A stretch of 64,000 nt of DNA, taken from Poseidonibacter ostreae (GTDB lineage: Bacteria > Campylobacterota > Campylobacteria > Campylobacterales > Arcobacteraceae). The stretch spans positions 1-64,000 of the forward strand of contig NZ_WFKJ01000002.1 in assembly GCF_009208075.1 (NCBI RefSeq). Direction: 5' to 3'. The position numbers were made by a program, and so were the translations under genes. This document shows positions 1 through 9,528 of this stretch, piece after piece (position 1 is the stretch's first letter; each line of letters begins with the position of its first letter). The notes under the pieces were generated by a model, which was not told the DNA's origin, searched no databases, and saw only the letters and a list, made by a program, of their open reading frames with translations.

Positions 1-19
1 CCTACTTTGTCAAGAGGTA

Positions 20-107
20 AAGCTTAGAAGAAGCTTAAATTTTTAAAGTTCTTGTCTTTTCGGAGTTTTACTATGTTTTTCTTGGGTTTTAGATTGTTTC
101 TTATCTA
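20..107. other. short non-coding window edge
   Basis: No coding frame is supported here. Two AAGCTT hexamers a few bases apart could form a weak hairpin followed by T-rich sequence, downstream of the minus-strand flavoprotein gene. This is too weak to call a terminator. Confidence 0.2.
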
Positions 108-1346
108 TTATAGTAAATGCCCAGCTAAATTACCACTTGAAAAAGACCATTGAAGATTAAAACCACCGCAAGGTCCATCTAAATCCATCACTTCTCCACA
201 AAAATATAAACCATCAACTATTTTGCTCTTCATTGTTGTTGGATCTATTTCCTTCAAAGTAACCCCACCTCTAGTAATCATTGCTTTTTTAAAACCAACA
301 GAATCTATTACTGTTAAAGGAGTATTTGTAAGTATTTTTATTAGATTATTTCTTACTTCACCATTTTGTTCTTTGAACTTTTTATTTATATCAGCATTTA
401 CTATTTGACATAATTCTTTTGCAACTGATTTTGGTACAAGTATTGAGGCATTATCTAATACATTTGAATCAGGATTTGAACTTGCGTGTTTTTTTATAAT
501 TTGTAAAACCTCATCTTCATTTTTTCCTTTTACCATGTTTATAAGTAAAGGTACTTCATCATACTTTTCTAATAAAGGTGTAATCTCTCTTGAAAAATCT
601 AGAATAACTGGTCCTCTTAATCCTTTAGATGTAAAGATTAAATCTCCTACAGCTTTTAATTTCTTTGCTTTTTTTAAATCTATTTTTACAATAGCTTTAG
701 CAATCGTATCAGCAGTACAATTTGCAACCCATGTTTCTTTTGTGTAAACAGGAAGCATTGCTGGATAAAGGTCTGTAATTTTATGACCTAGTTCTTTAGC
801 AAATTCATAACCATCACCATGTGCTCCTAGAACTGGGAATCCTAGTCCTCCAGTTGCTACTATTACATTTGGTGAATTAAAGACTTTATCCTGAGTTTGA
901 ACTCCAGAGATTCTATCTTTAGTAATCAAAAGTTTTTGTACTGACTGATTACACTCAATATCTACACCTAAAGAGTTTAACTCTTTTTCTAAAGCTTTGA
1001 TTATTGTTGAAGAGTTATGAGTAACTGGAAAAATTCTAAAGCCATCTTTTGTATCAGTTTGAACTCCAATATTTAAAAAGAATTCTCTTAAGCTATCTCT
1101 ATTTAACATATTAATAGCTGTTGTCATAAATCTACCATTTTTACCAAAAGAGTTCATAAACTCTTCACTACTTAAAGTATTAGTAAGATTACACTTTCCT
1201 CCACCTGTTGCTTTTAATTTTGCACCAAGAGCTGGTAGTTTTTCTAAAAGAAGGACATTTTTACCTTGTTTTCTTGCAGTTATTGAAGCAATCATTCCAG
1301 CACCACCTGAACCAATTACTATTACATCATAATTATTTGTTTTCAT
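108..1346 (-). CDS. HI0933/YhiN-family FAD flavoprotein (NAD(P)/FAD-dependent oxidoreductase)
   Basis: A 412-residue flavoprotein. The N-terminus has a dinucleotide-binding fold (GSGGAGMIAS, residues about 12-21) and then the family signature ATGGGKCNLTN near residue 47. A second glycine-rich FAD-contacting stretch (VATGGLGFPVLG) lies mid-protein, and the C-terminus ends with the GPCGGFNLQ block typical of the family. It has no signal peptide or membrane segment, so it should be cytosolic. The physiological substrate of this family is not established. Length is normal and the start is an ATG. It is transcribed away from the plus-strand exonuclease-like gene that follows, with 58 bp between the divergent starts. 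Confidence 0.9.
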   Translation of the reverse strand: MKTNNYDVIVIGSGGAGMIASITARKQGKNVLLLEKLPALGAKLKATGGGKCNLTNTLSSEEFMNSFGKNGRFMTTAINMLNRDSLREFFLNIGVQTDTKDGFRIFPVTHNSSTIIKALEKELNSLGVDIECNQSVQKLLITKDRISGVQTQDKVFNSPNVIVATGGLGFPVLGAHGDGYEFAKELGHKITDLYPAMLPVYTKETWVANCTADTIAKAIVKIDLKKAKKLKAVGDLIFTSKGLRGPVILDFSREITPLLEKYDEVPLLINMVKGKNEDEVLQIIKKHASSNPDSNVLDNASILVPKSVAKELCQIVNADINKKFKEQNGEVRNNLIKILTNTPLTVIDSVGFKKAMITRGGVTLKEIDPTTMKSKIVDGLYFCGEVMDLDGPCGGFNLQWSFSSGNLAGHLL

Positions 1347-1404
1347 TGGCTAATAATAACTAAAGATTATTAAATATAATCTATTATTTAGATATACTTC
1401 CTAT

Positions 1405-2406
1405 ATGAAAATAAGACTTGGTACATTTAACCTCTTTCAATTTGTAGAGCCTCCTTACTCTTGGTATACTAAAAAAGAAAAATTCAATAATCTTCAATGG
1501 ATAGAAAAAACTCAATGGATTAAAAATCAAATTACTTTAATGAATTGTGATGTGATTGGATTTCAAGAAGTTTTTTCAAGAAATTCATTGAAAGATATTC
1601 TTTCTGAACTAGGGTTTAACTATTTTGAAACTGTAGATATTGCAAAAACAAGTAAAGAGAACTCAACTATTTATACAAGTACAACAGTTGCTATTGCTTC
1701 AAAGTTTCCTATTTCACAGCTACAAGAAGTTAAAGCACATATTCCTAGTATTAAAAAACATAATTTTGAAGGTTTTTTCAAGTTTTCTAGAATTCCTATA
1801 AAAGCTACAATTATTCTTCCTAATGAACAAGAAATACTTATTTACGTATGCCATTTAAAATCAAATAGATTAAATGAGTTTGAATATACATTTAAACAAG
1901 AAGATTCAATTGAGCATAAAAAAAGTTTAATTAGTAAAGCTTTAAAAGATAAATATTCTAGTTCATTAAAACAAAGACTTTGTGAAGCATCTTCACTATT
2001 TTTTGATATAAAAAAAGAAAAAGATAAGCCAATCATTTTGATGTGCGATTTAAATGATAAAGAGTTTTCTATAACTATTGATGCTTTGAGTAATGATAAA
2101 TATCATGATGAAAAAAGAAAAGAGAGTTTAATTTTACATGATGCATATAATCAACATGAAAGAATTATATATAATCCACATCCTGAACAAAAAGAGGTGA
2201 AAAGAACTCCTACTAGTTTTTTTGCAGGTAAAGGAAATGTTCTTGATTATATATTTATCTCAAAACAGTTTAATAAGAAAAATAAAAATTCTATTGCTAA
2301 AGTTACTAAGTATGATATTTGTGATAAACACTTACAAGAAAACCCTGATGGCTCACTATTAAAAAGTGATCATGCTCAAGTTGTTTGTGAATTAGAGTTT
2401 AAATGA
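1405..2406 (+). CDS. endonuclease/exonuclease/phosphatase (EEP) family protein
   Basis: A 333-residue protein of the EEP superfamily (DNase I, ExoIII, phosphatase fold). Visible landmarks in order are LGTFNLF at the N-terminus (metal-binding Asn), FQEV near residue 53 (metal-binding Glu), CHLKSN near residue 150, LMCDLND (catalytic Asp/Asn) near residue 213, and the C-terminal SDHAQVV His motif. The catalytic set looks complete. No signal peptide is evident. Whether the substrate is DNA, RNA or a phosphoester cannot be decided from sequence. It is monocistronic, divergent from the flavoprotein gene and convergent with mfd. Confidence 0.85.
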   Translation: MKIRLGTFNLFQFVEPPYSWYTKKEKFNNLQWIEKTQWIKNQITLMNCDVIGFQEVFSRNSLKDILSELGFNYFETVDIAKTSKENSTIYTSTTVAIASKFPISQLQEVKAHIPSIKKHNFEGFFKFSRIPIKATIILPNEQEILIYVCHLKSNRLNEFEYTFKQEDSIEHKKSLISKALKDKYSSSLKQRLCEASSLFFDIKKEKDKPIILMCDLNDKEFSITIDALSNDKYHDEKRKESLILHDAYNQHERIIYNPHPEQKEVKRTPTSFFAGKGNVLDYIFISKQFNKKNKNSIAKVTKYDICDKHLQENPDGSLLKSDHAQVVCELEFK

Positions 2407-2455
2407 AAATATTCTATTAACAAATTGTTTACAATCTCTTTACAAACTATTAACA

Positions 2456-2515
2456 CTAAAACTCTATAATTGATTTAACATTTGAATTAAGCCGCGAACT
2501 TAAAATAGATGTCAT
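2456..2515 (-). CDS. candidate 19-codon small ORF downstream of mfd
   Basis: On the minus strand an AAGGAG ribosome-binding site sits 3 bp before an ATG that opens 19 sense codons ending in TAG. It lies beyond the hairpin that follows mfd. No family is recognised and the ORF is too short to judge by codon use. The strong, well-placed ribosome-binding site is the only positive evidence. The same bases read on the plus strand give an alternative small-RNA interpretation. Confidence 0.3.
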   Translation of the reverse strand: MTSILSSRLNSNVKSIIEF

Positions 2516-2570
2516 TTTCTCCTTAATATAAAAGTAAGACAAAGTTCTCCTAATTTGTCCTACTTTTTTT
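2477..2570 (+). ncRNA. candidate small RNA between convergent genes
   Basis: A TATAAT hexamer at 2465-2470 is followed by about 90 nt that end in a near-perfect 12-bp hairpin (2532-2543 with 2554-2565) and a T-run, the layout of a short independent transcript. Two copies of TTCTCCT (2517 and 2545, the second in the hairpin loop) are complementary to a Shine-Dalgarno sequence, as in several regulatory sRNAs. Competing explanations are a plain bidirectional terminator for the two convergent genes, or the minus-strand small ORF whose ribosome-binding site is the complement of the first TTCTCCT. Confidence 0.25.
2532..2570. terminator. hairpin terminator between EEP gene and mfd
   Basis: The inverted repeat AAGTAAGACAAA / TTTGTCCTACTT has one mismatch, a 10-nt loop and T7 on the plus strand. 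The flanking A/T-rich sequence could make it work in both directions. It lies between the convergent 3' ends. Confidence 0.6.
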
Positions 2571-2573
2571 CTT

Positions 2574-5561
2574 CTATTTTCTTAAATATTTTAAAGTTGT
2601 AATAATAATATCGTCATCATCTTTACTTGGACTTTTAATAGTCTCTTTTGTATCATCACTTTTTGTAAATGTAATATTCATTTCGTATGAACTAATTGTC
2701 TGAATACCTTTTTGTAAACTCAATATCTTTATCATAATTAATTCTAAGAATTGTTTTGTAGGTAAATCTGGCTTTCCAAATCTATCTTCCATCTCTTCTT
2801 CAATTTTATAAACTTCATCTTTTTGTGTAGTTTTTGAAAGTCTTCTATAAAGCTCTAATCTTACTCTATCTTCAACTATATAATCATCAGAGATAAATGC
2901 CGAAATTGCTAATTTAATATCAACATTTTTCTTCTCTTCTTTTGCATCACCACTTAGAGTTGCTAGTGTGTCTTCTAACATTTTTAAATATAAGCCATAT
3001 CCAATTTGTTTGATATGACCACTTTGAGCTTCACCTATAATATTTCCACCACCTCTAATTTCTAAATCTTGATGAGCTAGAGCTGTTCCACTTCCTAAAT
3101 AAGAGTTTGATTCTAAGGCTACTAATCTTTTAATTGCATCTGATGTAATTTTCTTTTTATCTTCAACTACGTAATAACAGAAGCCCTCTTTATTACTTCT
3201 TCCTACTCTTCCTCTTAATTGGTGTAAATCTGCAATACCAAATCTATCTGCACCATCAATTATAATTGAGTTTGCATTTGGAAGATGAAGACCTGATTCT
3301 ACTATTGAAGTTGCTAATAAAATATCAAATTTCTTTTCTTCAAAGGCATCAAGTATTTTTTCAGCATCAGCTGGCTTAATTTTTGAGTGAATGATTTCAA
3401 CTTTGATATTTGGAACAATCTCTTCAATATCTGCTTTTTTTGCTTCAATTGATGCAATATTATTATGAACATAGAAAAGCTGACCTCCTCTTCTTTTTTC
3501 TCTTAAGACAATTTCTTTGATTAGTTTATCACTATACTCTTTTACATAAGTTCTAACACCTAATCTTTCACTTGGAGGTGTTAAAAGAGAACTCATACCT
3601 TTTAATTTTGATAATGCTAGATTTAAAGTTCTTGGAATTGGTGTTGCACTCATTGAGAAAATATGCACATCTTCTCGTAAGTTTTTTAATTTCTCTTTTT
3701 GTTTTACACCAAATTTATGCTCTTCATCTACAATAACTAAAGCTAAGTCTTTTGCTGTAATATTAAGTAAAGAGTGTGTTCCTATTACAAATTGGATTTC
3801 TCCTGAGTTTAGACCTTTTTTAATCTCACTTTTTTCTTTAGCAGTTGATTTCCCATCAAGTTTTGCCATAGAAAAACCATACTCTTCAAATCTTTTTTGC
3901 ATTCCATGAAAATGTTGAGTTGCAAGCAGTGTTGTAGGACATACAAAAATAGCTTGGTTTCCATTTAAAACAGTTGCTAAAATTGCATTCATAGCAACTT
4001 CAGTTTTTCCAAATCCAACATCACCTGAAAGTAATCTATCCATTACTCTACCTGAGCTTAAATCTTTAAATATTTCAGATACAGATCGTGCTTGGTCTTT
4101 TGTATAATCAAAACCTGAGCTTTTTCTAAAGTCACTTAAAACTTTTTTATCTACATCTATTTTAATACCATTTACTAATTCTCTTGCAGCTGCTAGTTTT
4201 ATAATATCATTTGCAATTGCAAATAATCTATCTTTAACTTTCTCTTTTAACTTAGCAAATGAACCTTTTCCTAGTTTATCAATAACAGCATAGGAACTTC
4301 CATCAGCTACATATCTATCAACTAAATCAATATTTTCAACAGGAATTAAAAGCTTATCTTCTCCAGCATATTGAACAATTACAAAATCACGCTTCGCACC
4401 CATTACAGTTACAGGTTCTATTCCTTTGTACTGTCCAATACCATGTTTTTCATGAACTACAAAATCATTTACTTGTAATTCATCAATTACAAGTTTTATT
4501 TTCTTTTTTCGTCTTTTTTTAATCTCTTTATTTAAAGAAATTATTACCTCATCATCACTTACAAGATTTATAATATAAGGTTCAAAAACATAATTAATCT
4601 TTGAATCACTTAACTCTAAATCAAAAGCTTTTACCTTAGCTTCTGTACTTGAAATTATTGTGATTTTTTTGCTTTTATGAAAAGTGATAAACTCTTTTAC
4701 ATTTGCTGGTGCTATTTCTTTATGAGTTGTACTTTTATATATTTGTGGAGTTAGTAAAAACTTATCTTTATTAATTCTTTTTTCTTCAAAAACATAAACT
4801 TCTTCTAATTCGTCTAAAGACTCTTGTGTTATAAAACAATTCATACTTGAAGGTAAATATTCACCTAAATCATTTAAGTACCAAAAACCTAAAGAGTGAA
4901 TATCTTTTATAAACGCATCACTTGAAACTGTTTGAATTTCATTTGTTATGTTTTCATAAGTTTCTTCATCTAAAGCTAAAAAAGCAGGTGTTATATCTAT
5001 AGTTTCAATCTCTTCTTTAAAAGATTTTTGATCTTCAATATCAAACTTTCTAATACTTTCAACTTCATCATCAAAAAGTGAGATTCTATATCCCACTTCA
5101 CTTCCTAAAGGACAAATATCAATAATATCCCCTCTAATAGAAGCTTCTGCTTCACTTGTAACAATATCTACAAAATAGTATCCCCAATTATAAAGTTTTG
5201 ATTTAAACTCTTCTATATTTATAGTATCTGCAAAGTTTATTGTATATGAATCAAAACATTTTGCTTTTGGAAGTGGAAAAGATATTGTTCTAATTGGTGA
5301 TATTAATATTTTATTCTGTTTTTTATATGAATAAAACTCATTTAATACTTTCGTAATTTCTTGTAGTTCACCTGAAAAAGATAATAAATCATCACCAAAG
5401 TTTGCTCTAAAGTCTGATAAAACAAAAGGGGTAAAGCCTAAAAAAGAGACAATATCACTAGCTATTTGTGCTTGTTTATCATCATTTACTATTAAAAGTT
5501 CACACTTCTTTAGTTGTTTATCATCTTTTAAATTCTTAAGGAATTCATATATATTGTTCAC
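2574..5561 (-). CDS. mfd: transcription-repair coupling factor Mfd
   Basis: A 995-residue ATP-dependent DNA translocase that removes stalled RNA polymerase and recruits UvrA. The N-terminal third is the UvrB-homology module. The RNA-polymerase-interacting CarD-like domain is marked by VHEKHGIGQYKG near residue 370. The superfamily 2 motor follows with motif I GDVGFGKTEVA, motif II DEEH, motif III SATPIPRTL and motif VI HQLRGRVGR, then the TRCF C-terminal domain. It is shorter than E. coli Mfd (about 1,150 residues), as is usual in Campylobacterota. The start is GTG, overlapping by 1 nt the TAG of the preceding gene, so the two are translationally coupled. Confidence 0.97.
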   Translation of the reverse strand: MNNIYEFLKNLKDDKQLKKCELLIVNDDKQAQIASDIVSFLGFTPFVLSDFRANFGDDLLSFSGELQEITKVLNEFYSYKKQNKILISPIRTISFPLPKAKCFDSYTINFADTINIEEFKSKLYNWGYYFVDIVTSEAEASIRGDIIDICPLGSEVGYRISLFDDEVESIRKFDIEDQKSFKEEIETIDITPAFLALDEETYENITNEIQTVSSDAFIKDIHSLGFWYLNDLGEYLPSSMNCFITQESLDELEEVYVFEEKRINKDKFLLTPQIYKSTTHKEIAPANVKEFITFHKSKKITIISSTEAKVKAFDLELSDSKINYVFEPYIINLVSDDEVIISLNKEIKKRRKKKIKLVIDELQVNDFVVHEKHGIGQYKGIEPVTVMGAKRDFVIVQYAGEDKLLIPVENIDLVDRYVADGSSYAVIDKLGKGSFAKLKEKVKDRLFAIANDIIKLAAARELVNGIKIDVDKKVLSDFRKSSGFDYTKDQARSVSEIFKDLSSGRVMDRLLSGDVGFGKTEVAMNAILATVLNGNQAIFVCPTTLLATQHFHGMQKRFEEYGFSMAKLDGKSTAKEKSEIKKGLNSGEIQFVIGTHSLLNITAKDLALVIVDEEHKFGVKQKEKLKNLREDVHIFSMSATPIPRTLNLALSKLKGMSSLLTPPSERLGVRTYVKEYSDKLIKEIVLREKRRGGQLFYVHNNIASIEAKKADIEEIVPNIKVEIIHSKIKPADAEKILDAFEEKKFDILLATSIVESGLHLPNANSIIIDGADRFGIADLHQLRGRVGRSNKEGFCYYVVEDKKKITSDAIKRLVALESNSYLGSGTALAHQDLEIRGGGNIIGEAQSGHIKQIGYGLYLKMLEDTLATLSGDAKEEKKNVDIKLAISAFISDDYIVEDRVRLELYRRLSKTTQKDEVYKIEEEMEDRFGKPDLPTKQFLELIMIKILSLQKGIQTISSYEMNITFTKSDDTKETIKSPSKDDDDIIITTLKYLRK

Positions 5562-5869
5562 TATTTGCTTTCTTCTTTTGATAACTCAAAATCATTTGTA
5601 TCATGATCATAATAATATGCAGGATAAGGTGTTTCATTTAAAAGAAAAATTAAATTTGCATCTTTGAAACTATTTTTTTGAAGTCCTTTTCTAAATACTT
5701 CTAAAATATATGCTTTTGTTGAAAATGTAGTTGTTGAACTTTGTGCTGTGTAAACGAATGCTTCTTCTTCAACTATATTAAAACCCTCTTTTTTTAAATG
5801 TTTTTCAAATTTTTCTTTATCTTCTAAGCTTGAAACATCTAATAATACTAATACTTCTAATTTTTCCAT
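5561..5869 (-). CDS. small conserved-looking protein upstream of mfd
   Basis: A 102-residue soluble, acidic protein. It is not recognised with certainty. The alternating beta/alpha pattern (EVLVLLDVS, then a charged helix, then FVYTAQSSTTTFSTKAYILEVFRK in pieces) looks like a small ferredoxin-like or swapped-hairpin fold, but I do not assign a function. Its stop overlaps the mfd GTG start by one base, which indicates co-translation with mfd. Confidence 0.7.
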   Translation of the reverse strand: MEKLEVLVLLDVSSLEDKEKFEKHLKKEGFNIVEEEAFVYTAQSSTTTFSTKAYILEVFRKGLQKNSFKDANLIFLLNETPYPAYYYDHDTNDFELSKEESK

Positions 5870-5948
5870 ACTTTTTGTTTTCCTATATATTTATTACATT
5901 AAAAAAATGTATTGTAGTTAAATATGGTTTAATTACTAAATTACTTTA

Positions 5949-6962
5949 TTAAGATGAAATATTTTTATATAATGGAATTTTAATAAGAAATTCAGCTTTA
6001 TTATCAATATTTTTAACTTTAATACTACCTTTCATATTTTGTTCTATAATAATCTTTGCCATATATAAGCCAATTCCAGTACCCTTACCCTCTTCTTTTG
6101 TTGTAAAGTAAGGATCAAAGATTTTATTTATGATATTTGAAGGTATTCCACCTGCATTATCTTTAATCATTACAAAACCGTAATCACCGTCAAAACCAGT
6201 AAGTATTTCAACTGTAGATTTTTCTATATTTTTATTAGTAAAAGCATCTTTTGCATTATTTAAAATATTTAATAAAGTTTGTGAAAATTCATTAACAAAT
6301 CCATAAACCTCAATTTTCTTACTACTATTATTTATAATTTCTATATTACTATGTTTATAACTTGCTTCTACTAAAGATAAGGCATTATTTACTGAAGTAC
6401 TTAAATCAAATACTTCAATCTCTTTATTAGATTTAAAAAAGTTTCTAAAATCATCAATTGTTTTTGACATATTTTGATTAAGTAGATTTATTTTTTCAAT
6501 AGAACTATCCATAAATTCATCATTTAATTCACCAGCTTTATATGAAAAATATATATTTTGAGAAACTAAGCCTAAGGCATTTAGTGGTTGTCTCCATTGA
6601 TGAGCAATATTTCCTATCATTTCACCTAATGATGCTAATTTTGACTGCTCTATTAAAAGTTGTTCTTTTTTGTGTCTTTGCGAGATTTGATTTTCTATTT
6701 CTTCTTTTAGTTTTTGATTTATATTTTCTAATTGTTTATTGATTCTACTAGCTTCAGAAACTCTTCTAAAAGTAAAGAATATTGATAAGATTCCAATAAT
6801 AACAATAAGTAAAAGAAGTTCATCAAGTTCATAATCTTCATGTGTTTCTAAATAATTTAATATATATTCAAAAGCATCAACTTCACTAAGAAGAAGCCAA
6901 GAGATTATAGATATAAAAACTAAAATTAAAAACTCTTTTTTTATATTTAACTTATCAATCAT
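5949..6962 (-). CDS. membrane-bound sensor histidine kinase (orphan)
   Basis: The protein has two N-terminal membrane segments (roughly residues 10-28 and 48-64), a short coiled coil, and a histidine-kinase core. The H-box is IAHQWRQPLNALG, the N-box LNILNNAKDAF, and the G-boxes are DNAGGIP and GTGIGLYMAK. The IAHQWRQP form is very common in Campylobacterota. There is almost no periplasmic loop, so it probably senses through its membrane or cytoplasmic parts. I moved the start from an upstream TTG (6968) to the ATG at 6962, because the AAAGG ribosome-binding site is 6 bp from the ATG but touches the TTG. No response regulator is adjacent. Confidence 0.88.
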   Translation of the reverse strand: MIDKLNIKKEFLILVFISIISWLLLSEVDAFEYILNYLETHEDYELDELLLLIVIIGILSIFFTFRRVSEASRINKQLENINQKLKEEIENQISQRHKKEQLLIEQSKLASLGEMIGNIAHQWRQPLNALGLVSQNIYFSYKAGELNDEFMDSSIEKINLLNQNMSKTIDDFRNFFKSNKEIEVFDLSTSVNNALSLVEASYKHSNIEIINNSSKKIEVYGFVNEFSQTLLNILNNAKDAFTNKNIEKSTVEILTGFDGDYGFVMIKDNAGGIPSNIINKIFDPYFTTKEEGKGTGIGLYMAKIIIEQNMKGSIKVKNIDNKAEFLIKIPLYKNISS

Positions 6963-6988
6963 AAACAACCTTTATATAAATAAGAGTT

Positions 6989-7693
6989 TTATAAGAATGT
7001 ACTTATAAATCCAATTAGTCCACCAAATACAGCGCCCCAAACTACTAACCATCCTAAATGTTCTTTGATTATATTTTGAACCATTTGTTTAACCATTAAA
7101 GGTGTTAGTTCATCTAATCTTTTATTTACTATTTGACTTAATTTATTATAAATATCTTCTGATAAATCATCTGATTTTACTGCTTCTTCTAATACTTCTT
7201 GAAAAGCTTGTGTTTTTGTAATATCAATTATTGAAGTTTGAAGTTTATTTGTAAAAGGTTCTTTTAAAGGCTCTAGTGCAGCCTCTCCGCCGAACATTCC
7301 TAACATCCCACCAAATGAAGATTCCATTACTGATTCTTTTAAAGAGTTATAAGCTGGTGTAAAATCTGTTTTATTTAATATTTTTTCAAAATCTACTGTG
7401 TTTTTTGCACTTTTCATCTCTTCTTGAAAAAACCTAGTTAAATTCTCTTTTGTAAAGAATTGATTCATAAGTAAATTATGAATTGAAGATTTAAACTTTG
7501 TAAAGTTTTTTTCAATCACTCCCGAACCATAAAGGTATGGCACTTTTTCAAAAAGCATATGAATAGCTAAAGTATTTGTAATTGCTCCACTTAAAGCAAA
7601 AAGACCTATCATAAAAATAGTATCGTATCCATTTGAGTAACCATAAGCCATTATTAAAACTGTGAGTATATTTGTTATATCTGATTTATTCAT
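6989..7693 (-). CDS. DUF445-family membrane protein
   Basis: A 234-residue protein with hydrophobic N-terminal segments (about residues 5-45) and a C-terminal anchor (WLVVWGAVFGGLIGFIS). Between them is a helical, soluble stretch. The pattern after the first segments (AITNTLAIHMLFEK..PYLYGSGVI, then a long amphipathic region) matches DUF445/YheB-type proteins, whose role is unknown. It lies 20 bp upstream of the histidine kinase on the same strand and may be co-transcribed with it. Confidence 0.75.
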   Translation of the reverse strand: MNKSDITNILTVLIMAYGYSNGYDTIFMIGLFALSGAITNTLAIHMLFEKVPYLYGSGVIEKNFTKFKSSIHNLLMNQFFTKENLTRFFQEEMKSAKNTVDFEKILNKTDFTPAYNSLKESVMESSFGGMLGMFGGEAALEPLKEPFTNKLQTSIIDITKTQAFQEVLEEAVKSDDLSEDIYNKLSQIVNKRLDELTPLMVKQMVQNIIKEHLGWLVVWGAVFGGLIGFISTFL

Positions 7694-7798
7694 CTATCAA
7701 ATCCCTTTTAAATTATAAAAGAATTTTAACATAAAGAATATTCATTTTTGTTTCCTTTTTGTAATCAAAGCTTATTACAATATGATTAAGGAGAATAT

Positions 7799-9517
7799 AT
7801 GATAGATGTTCAAAAAGAGATAGAAAAAAAATTTCCAAATATAAATAAAAAACAAAGCTTTTTAAAAAAATCCCTATTTAAAATTGCAAAAAAAATTGTT
7901 CATGAAGATTCAATCAATAAATTTTTAAATCAAAACTCACATCTAAAAGGTTTTGAATTTGTTGATTCTGTTTTAGATTATTTTGATTTTGATTATACAG
8001 TTTCAAGTACTGATTTAGAAAATATTCCAAGTTCTGGGAAAGTTGTGATTATTGCAAATCATCCACTTGGAGGATTAGATGCACTTTGTTTATTAAGATT
8101 AATATCACAAGTAAGATCTGATGTAAAAATTGTAGCAAATGATTTTTTAGTTAGTTTTGAAGCTTTAAACAATCTTTTAATTCCAATAGATAATTATAAA
8201 ATCAGACAATCAAAAAAAGATATAAAAAAAATATATGAAGCTTTAAATAATGAAGAAGCTGTAATAATTTTTCCAGCAGGAGAAGTTAGTCGTGCAACTT
8301 CTAAAGGAATTAAAGATCCTTCATGGAATAAAGGTTTTTTAAACTTTGCCCAAAATTCTAATTCCCCAATTTTACCTATATTCTTAGATGCAAAAAATTC
8401 AAAAACATTTTATACAATTTCAGTTATTAATAAAACATTCTCAACACTACTTCTATCAAATGAAATGTTTAAAAAGAAATCAAAAAGAATCAATATCAAA
8501 ATAGGTAAAATTATTCCAAATGAAAACATTACACCTAAAGGTTTAGATAAAAAACATCTATTAACTTTATATAAAAAACATTTATATGCACTAAAGAAGA
8601 GAAAAAAAAGCTATTTTCAAACACAAAGTGCGATTGCTCATCCACAGAAAAGACAAGAATTAAGTAAAGAATTAAAATCATCACAATTAATTGGTCAAAC
8701 AAATGATGGGAAAAAGATATATTTATATGATTATAGAGACGATTCTATTGTTTTAAAAGAATTAGGAAGATTAAGAGAATTATCTTTTAGAAAAGTTGGT
8801 GAGGGATTAAATAAAAAACGAGATACTGATAAATATGATATATATTATCAACATATTATTCTTTGGGACGAAAATGATTTAGAAATTGTAGGTTCTTATA
8901 GAATAGGGAATTCAGATTTTATTTTTAAAAATATTGGAGTAAAAGGCTTTTATTCAAATACTTTATTTAAATATAAAGAAGAAATGACTCCTTATTTAAA
9001 AAACTCTATTGAATTAGGGCGTAGTTTTGTACAACCAAAATATTGGGGGACAAGAGCTTTAGATTATCTTTGGTATGGAATTGGTGCATATTTAAAACAG
9101 AATCCAAATATTAAATATATGTTTGGTCCTGTTTCTATGAGTGCATCTTTTCCAGCAATTGCTAAGGATTTAATGATATTTTATTACTCTCATTATTTTA
9201 AAGAAAATAAAGATTTAGTAATAGCGAAGCTTCCATACCAATACTCAAATAGCCAAAATGAGATAAAAGAACAGTTTTTATTAAATGATAGAAAAAAGGA
9301 TTTTAAGTATTTGAAATCAACTCTATTAAGTATGGGACTTGCTGTACCTACACTTTACAAACAATATAGTGAAATTACAGAAGAAAATGGTGTTAAGTTT
9401 TTAGGCTTTAATGTAGATAAGGAGTTTTCTGATTGTATTGACGGTTTTATTTTAGTTAATGTTGATAAAATAAAAGATACTCCAAGAAAAAGATATATAG
9501 ATTCACATAGAGATTAA
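7799..9517 (+). CDS. bifunctional acyltransferase, OlsF-like (PlsC-type plus GNAT-type domains)
   Basis: A 572-residue fusion. The N-terminal half has PlsC/lysophospholipid acyltransferase motifs: NHPLGGLDAL near residue 86 (here an NHP variant of the NHxxxxD box) and FPAGEVSR near residue 158. The C-terminal half (from about residue 310, ELGRLRELSFRKVGEG) is the hemolysin/OlsB-like N-acyltransferase fold. This order matches OlsF, which makes ornithine lipids in two acylation steps without phosphate. The amino-acid head group is inferred, not seen. It has an AAGGAG ribosome-binding site, is monocistronic, and diverges from the DUF445 gene. Confidence 0.8.
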   Translation: MIDVQKEIEKKFPNINKKQSFLKKSLFKIAKKIVHEDSINKFLNQNSHLKGFEFVDSVLDYFDFDYTVSSTDLENIPSSGKVVIIANHPLGGLDALCLLRLISQVRSDVKIVANDFLVSFEALNNLLIPIDNYKIRQSKKDIKKIYEALNNEEAVIIFPAGEVSRATSKGIKDPSWNKGFLNFAQNSNSPILPIFLDAKNSKTFYTISVINKTFSTLLLSNEMFKKKSKRINIKIGKIIPNENITPKGLDKKHLLTLYKKHLYALKKRKKSYFQTQSAIAHPQKRQELSKELKSSQLIGQTNDGKKIYLYDYRDDSIVLKELGRLRELSFRKVGEGLNKKRDTDKYDIYYQHIILWDENDLEIVGSYRIGNSDFIFKNIGVKGFYSNTLFKYKEEMTPYLKNSIELGRSFVQPKYWGTRALDYLWYGIGAYLKQNPNIKYMFGPVSMSASFPAIAKDLMIFYYSHYFKENKDLVIAKLPYQYSNSQNEIKEQFLLNDRKKDFKYLKSTLLSMGLAVPTLYKQYSEITEENGVKFLGFNVDKEFSDCIDGFILVNVDKIKDTPRKRYIDSHRD

Positions 9518-9526
9518 ATCTCTATG
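9506..9526. terminator. hairpin at the end of the acyltransferase gene
   Basis: A perfect 9-bp inverted repeat (CATAGAGAT / ATCTCTATG) with a 3-nt loop overlaps the stop codon and lies between convergent genes. It lacks a strong T-run, so it may be a processing hairpin or a weak bidirectional terminator. Confidence 0.4.
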
Positions 9527-9528
9527 CA

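Noticed and set aside
223-747. Plus-strand frames opposite the flavoprotein gene
   Set aside because: They are shadows of a conserved minus-strand gene, with compositions reflecting the reverse complement only.
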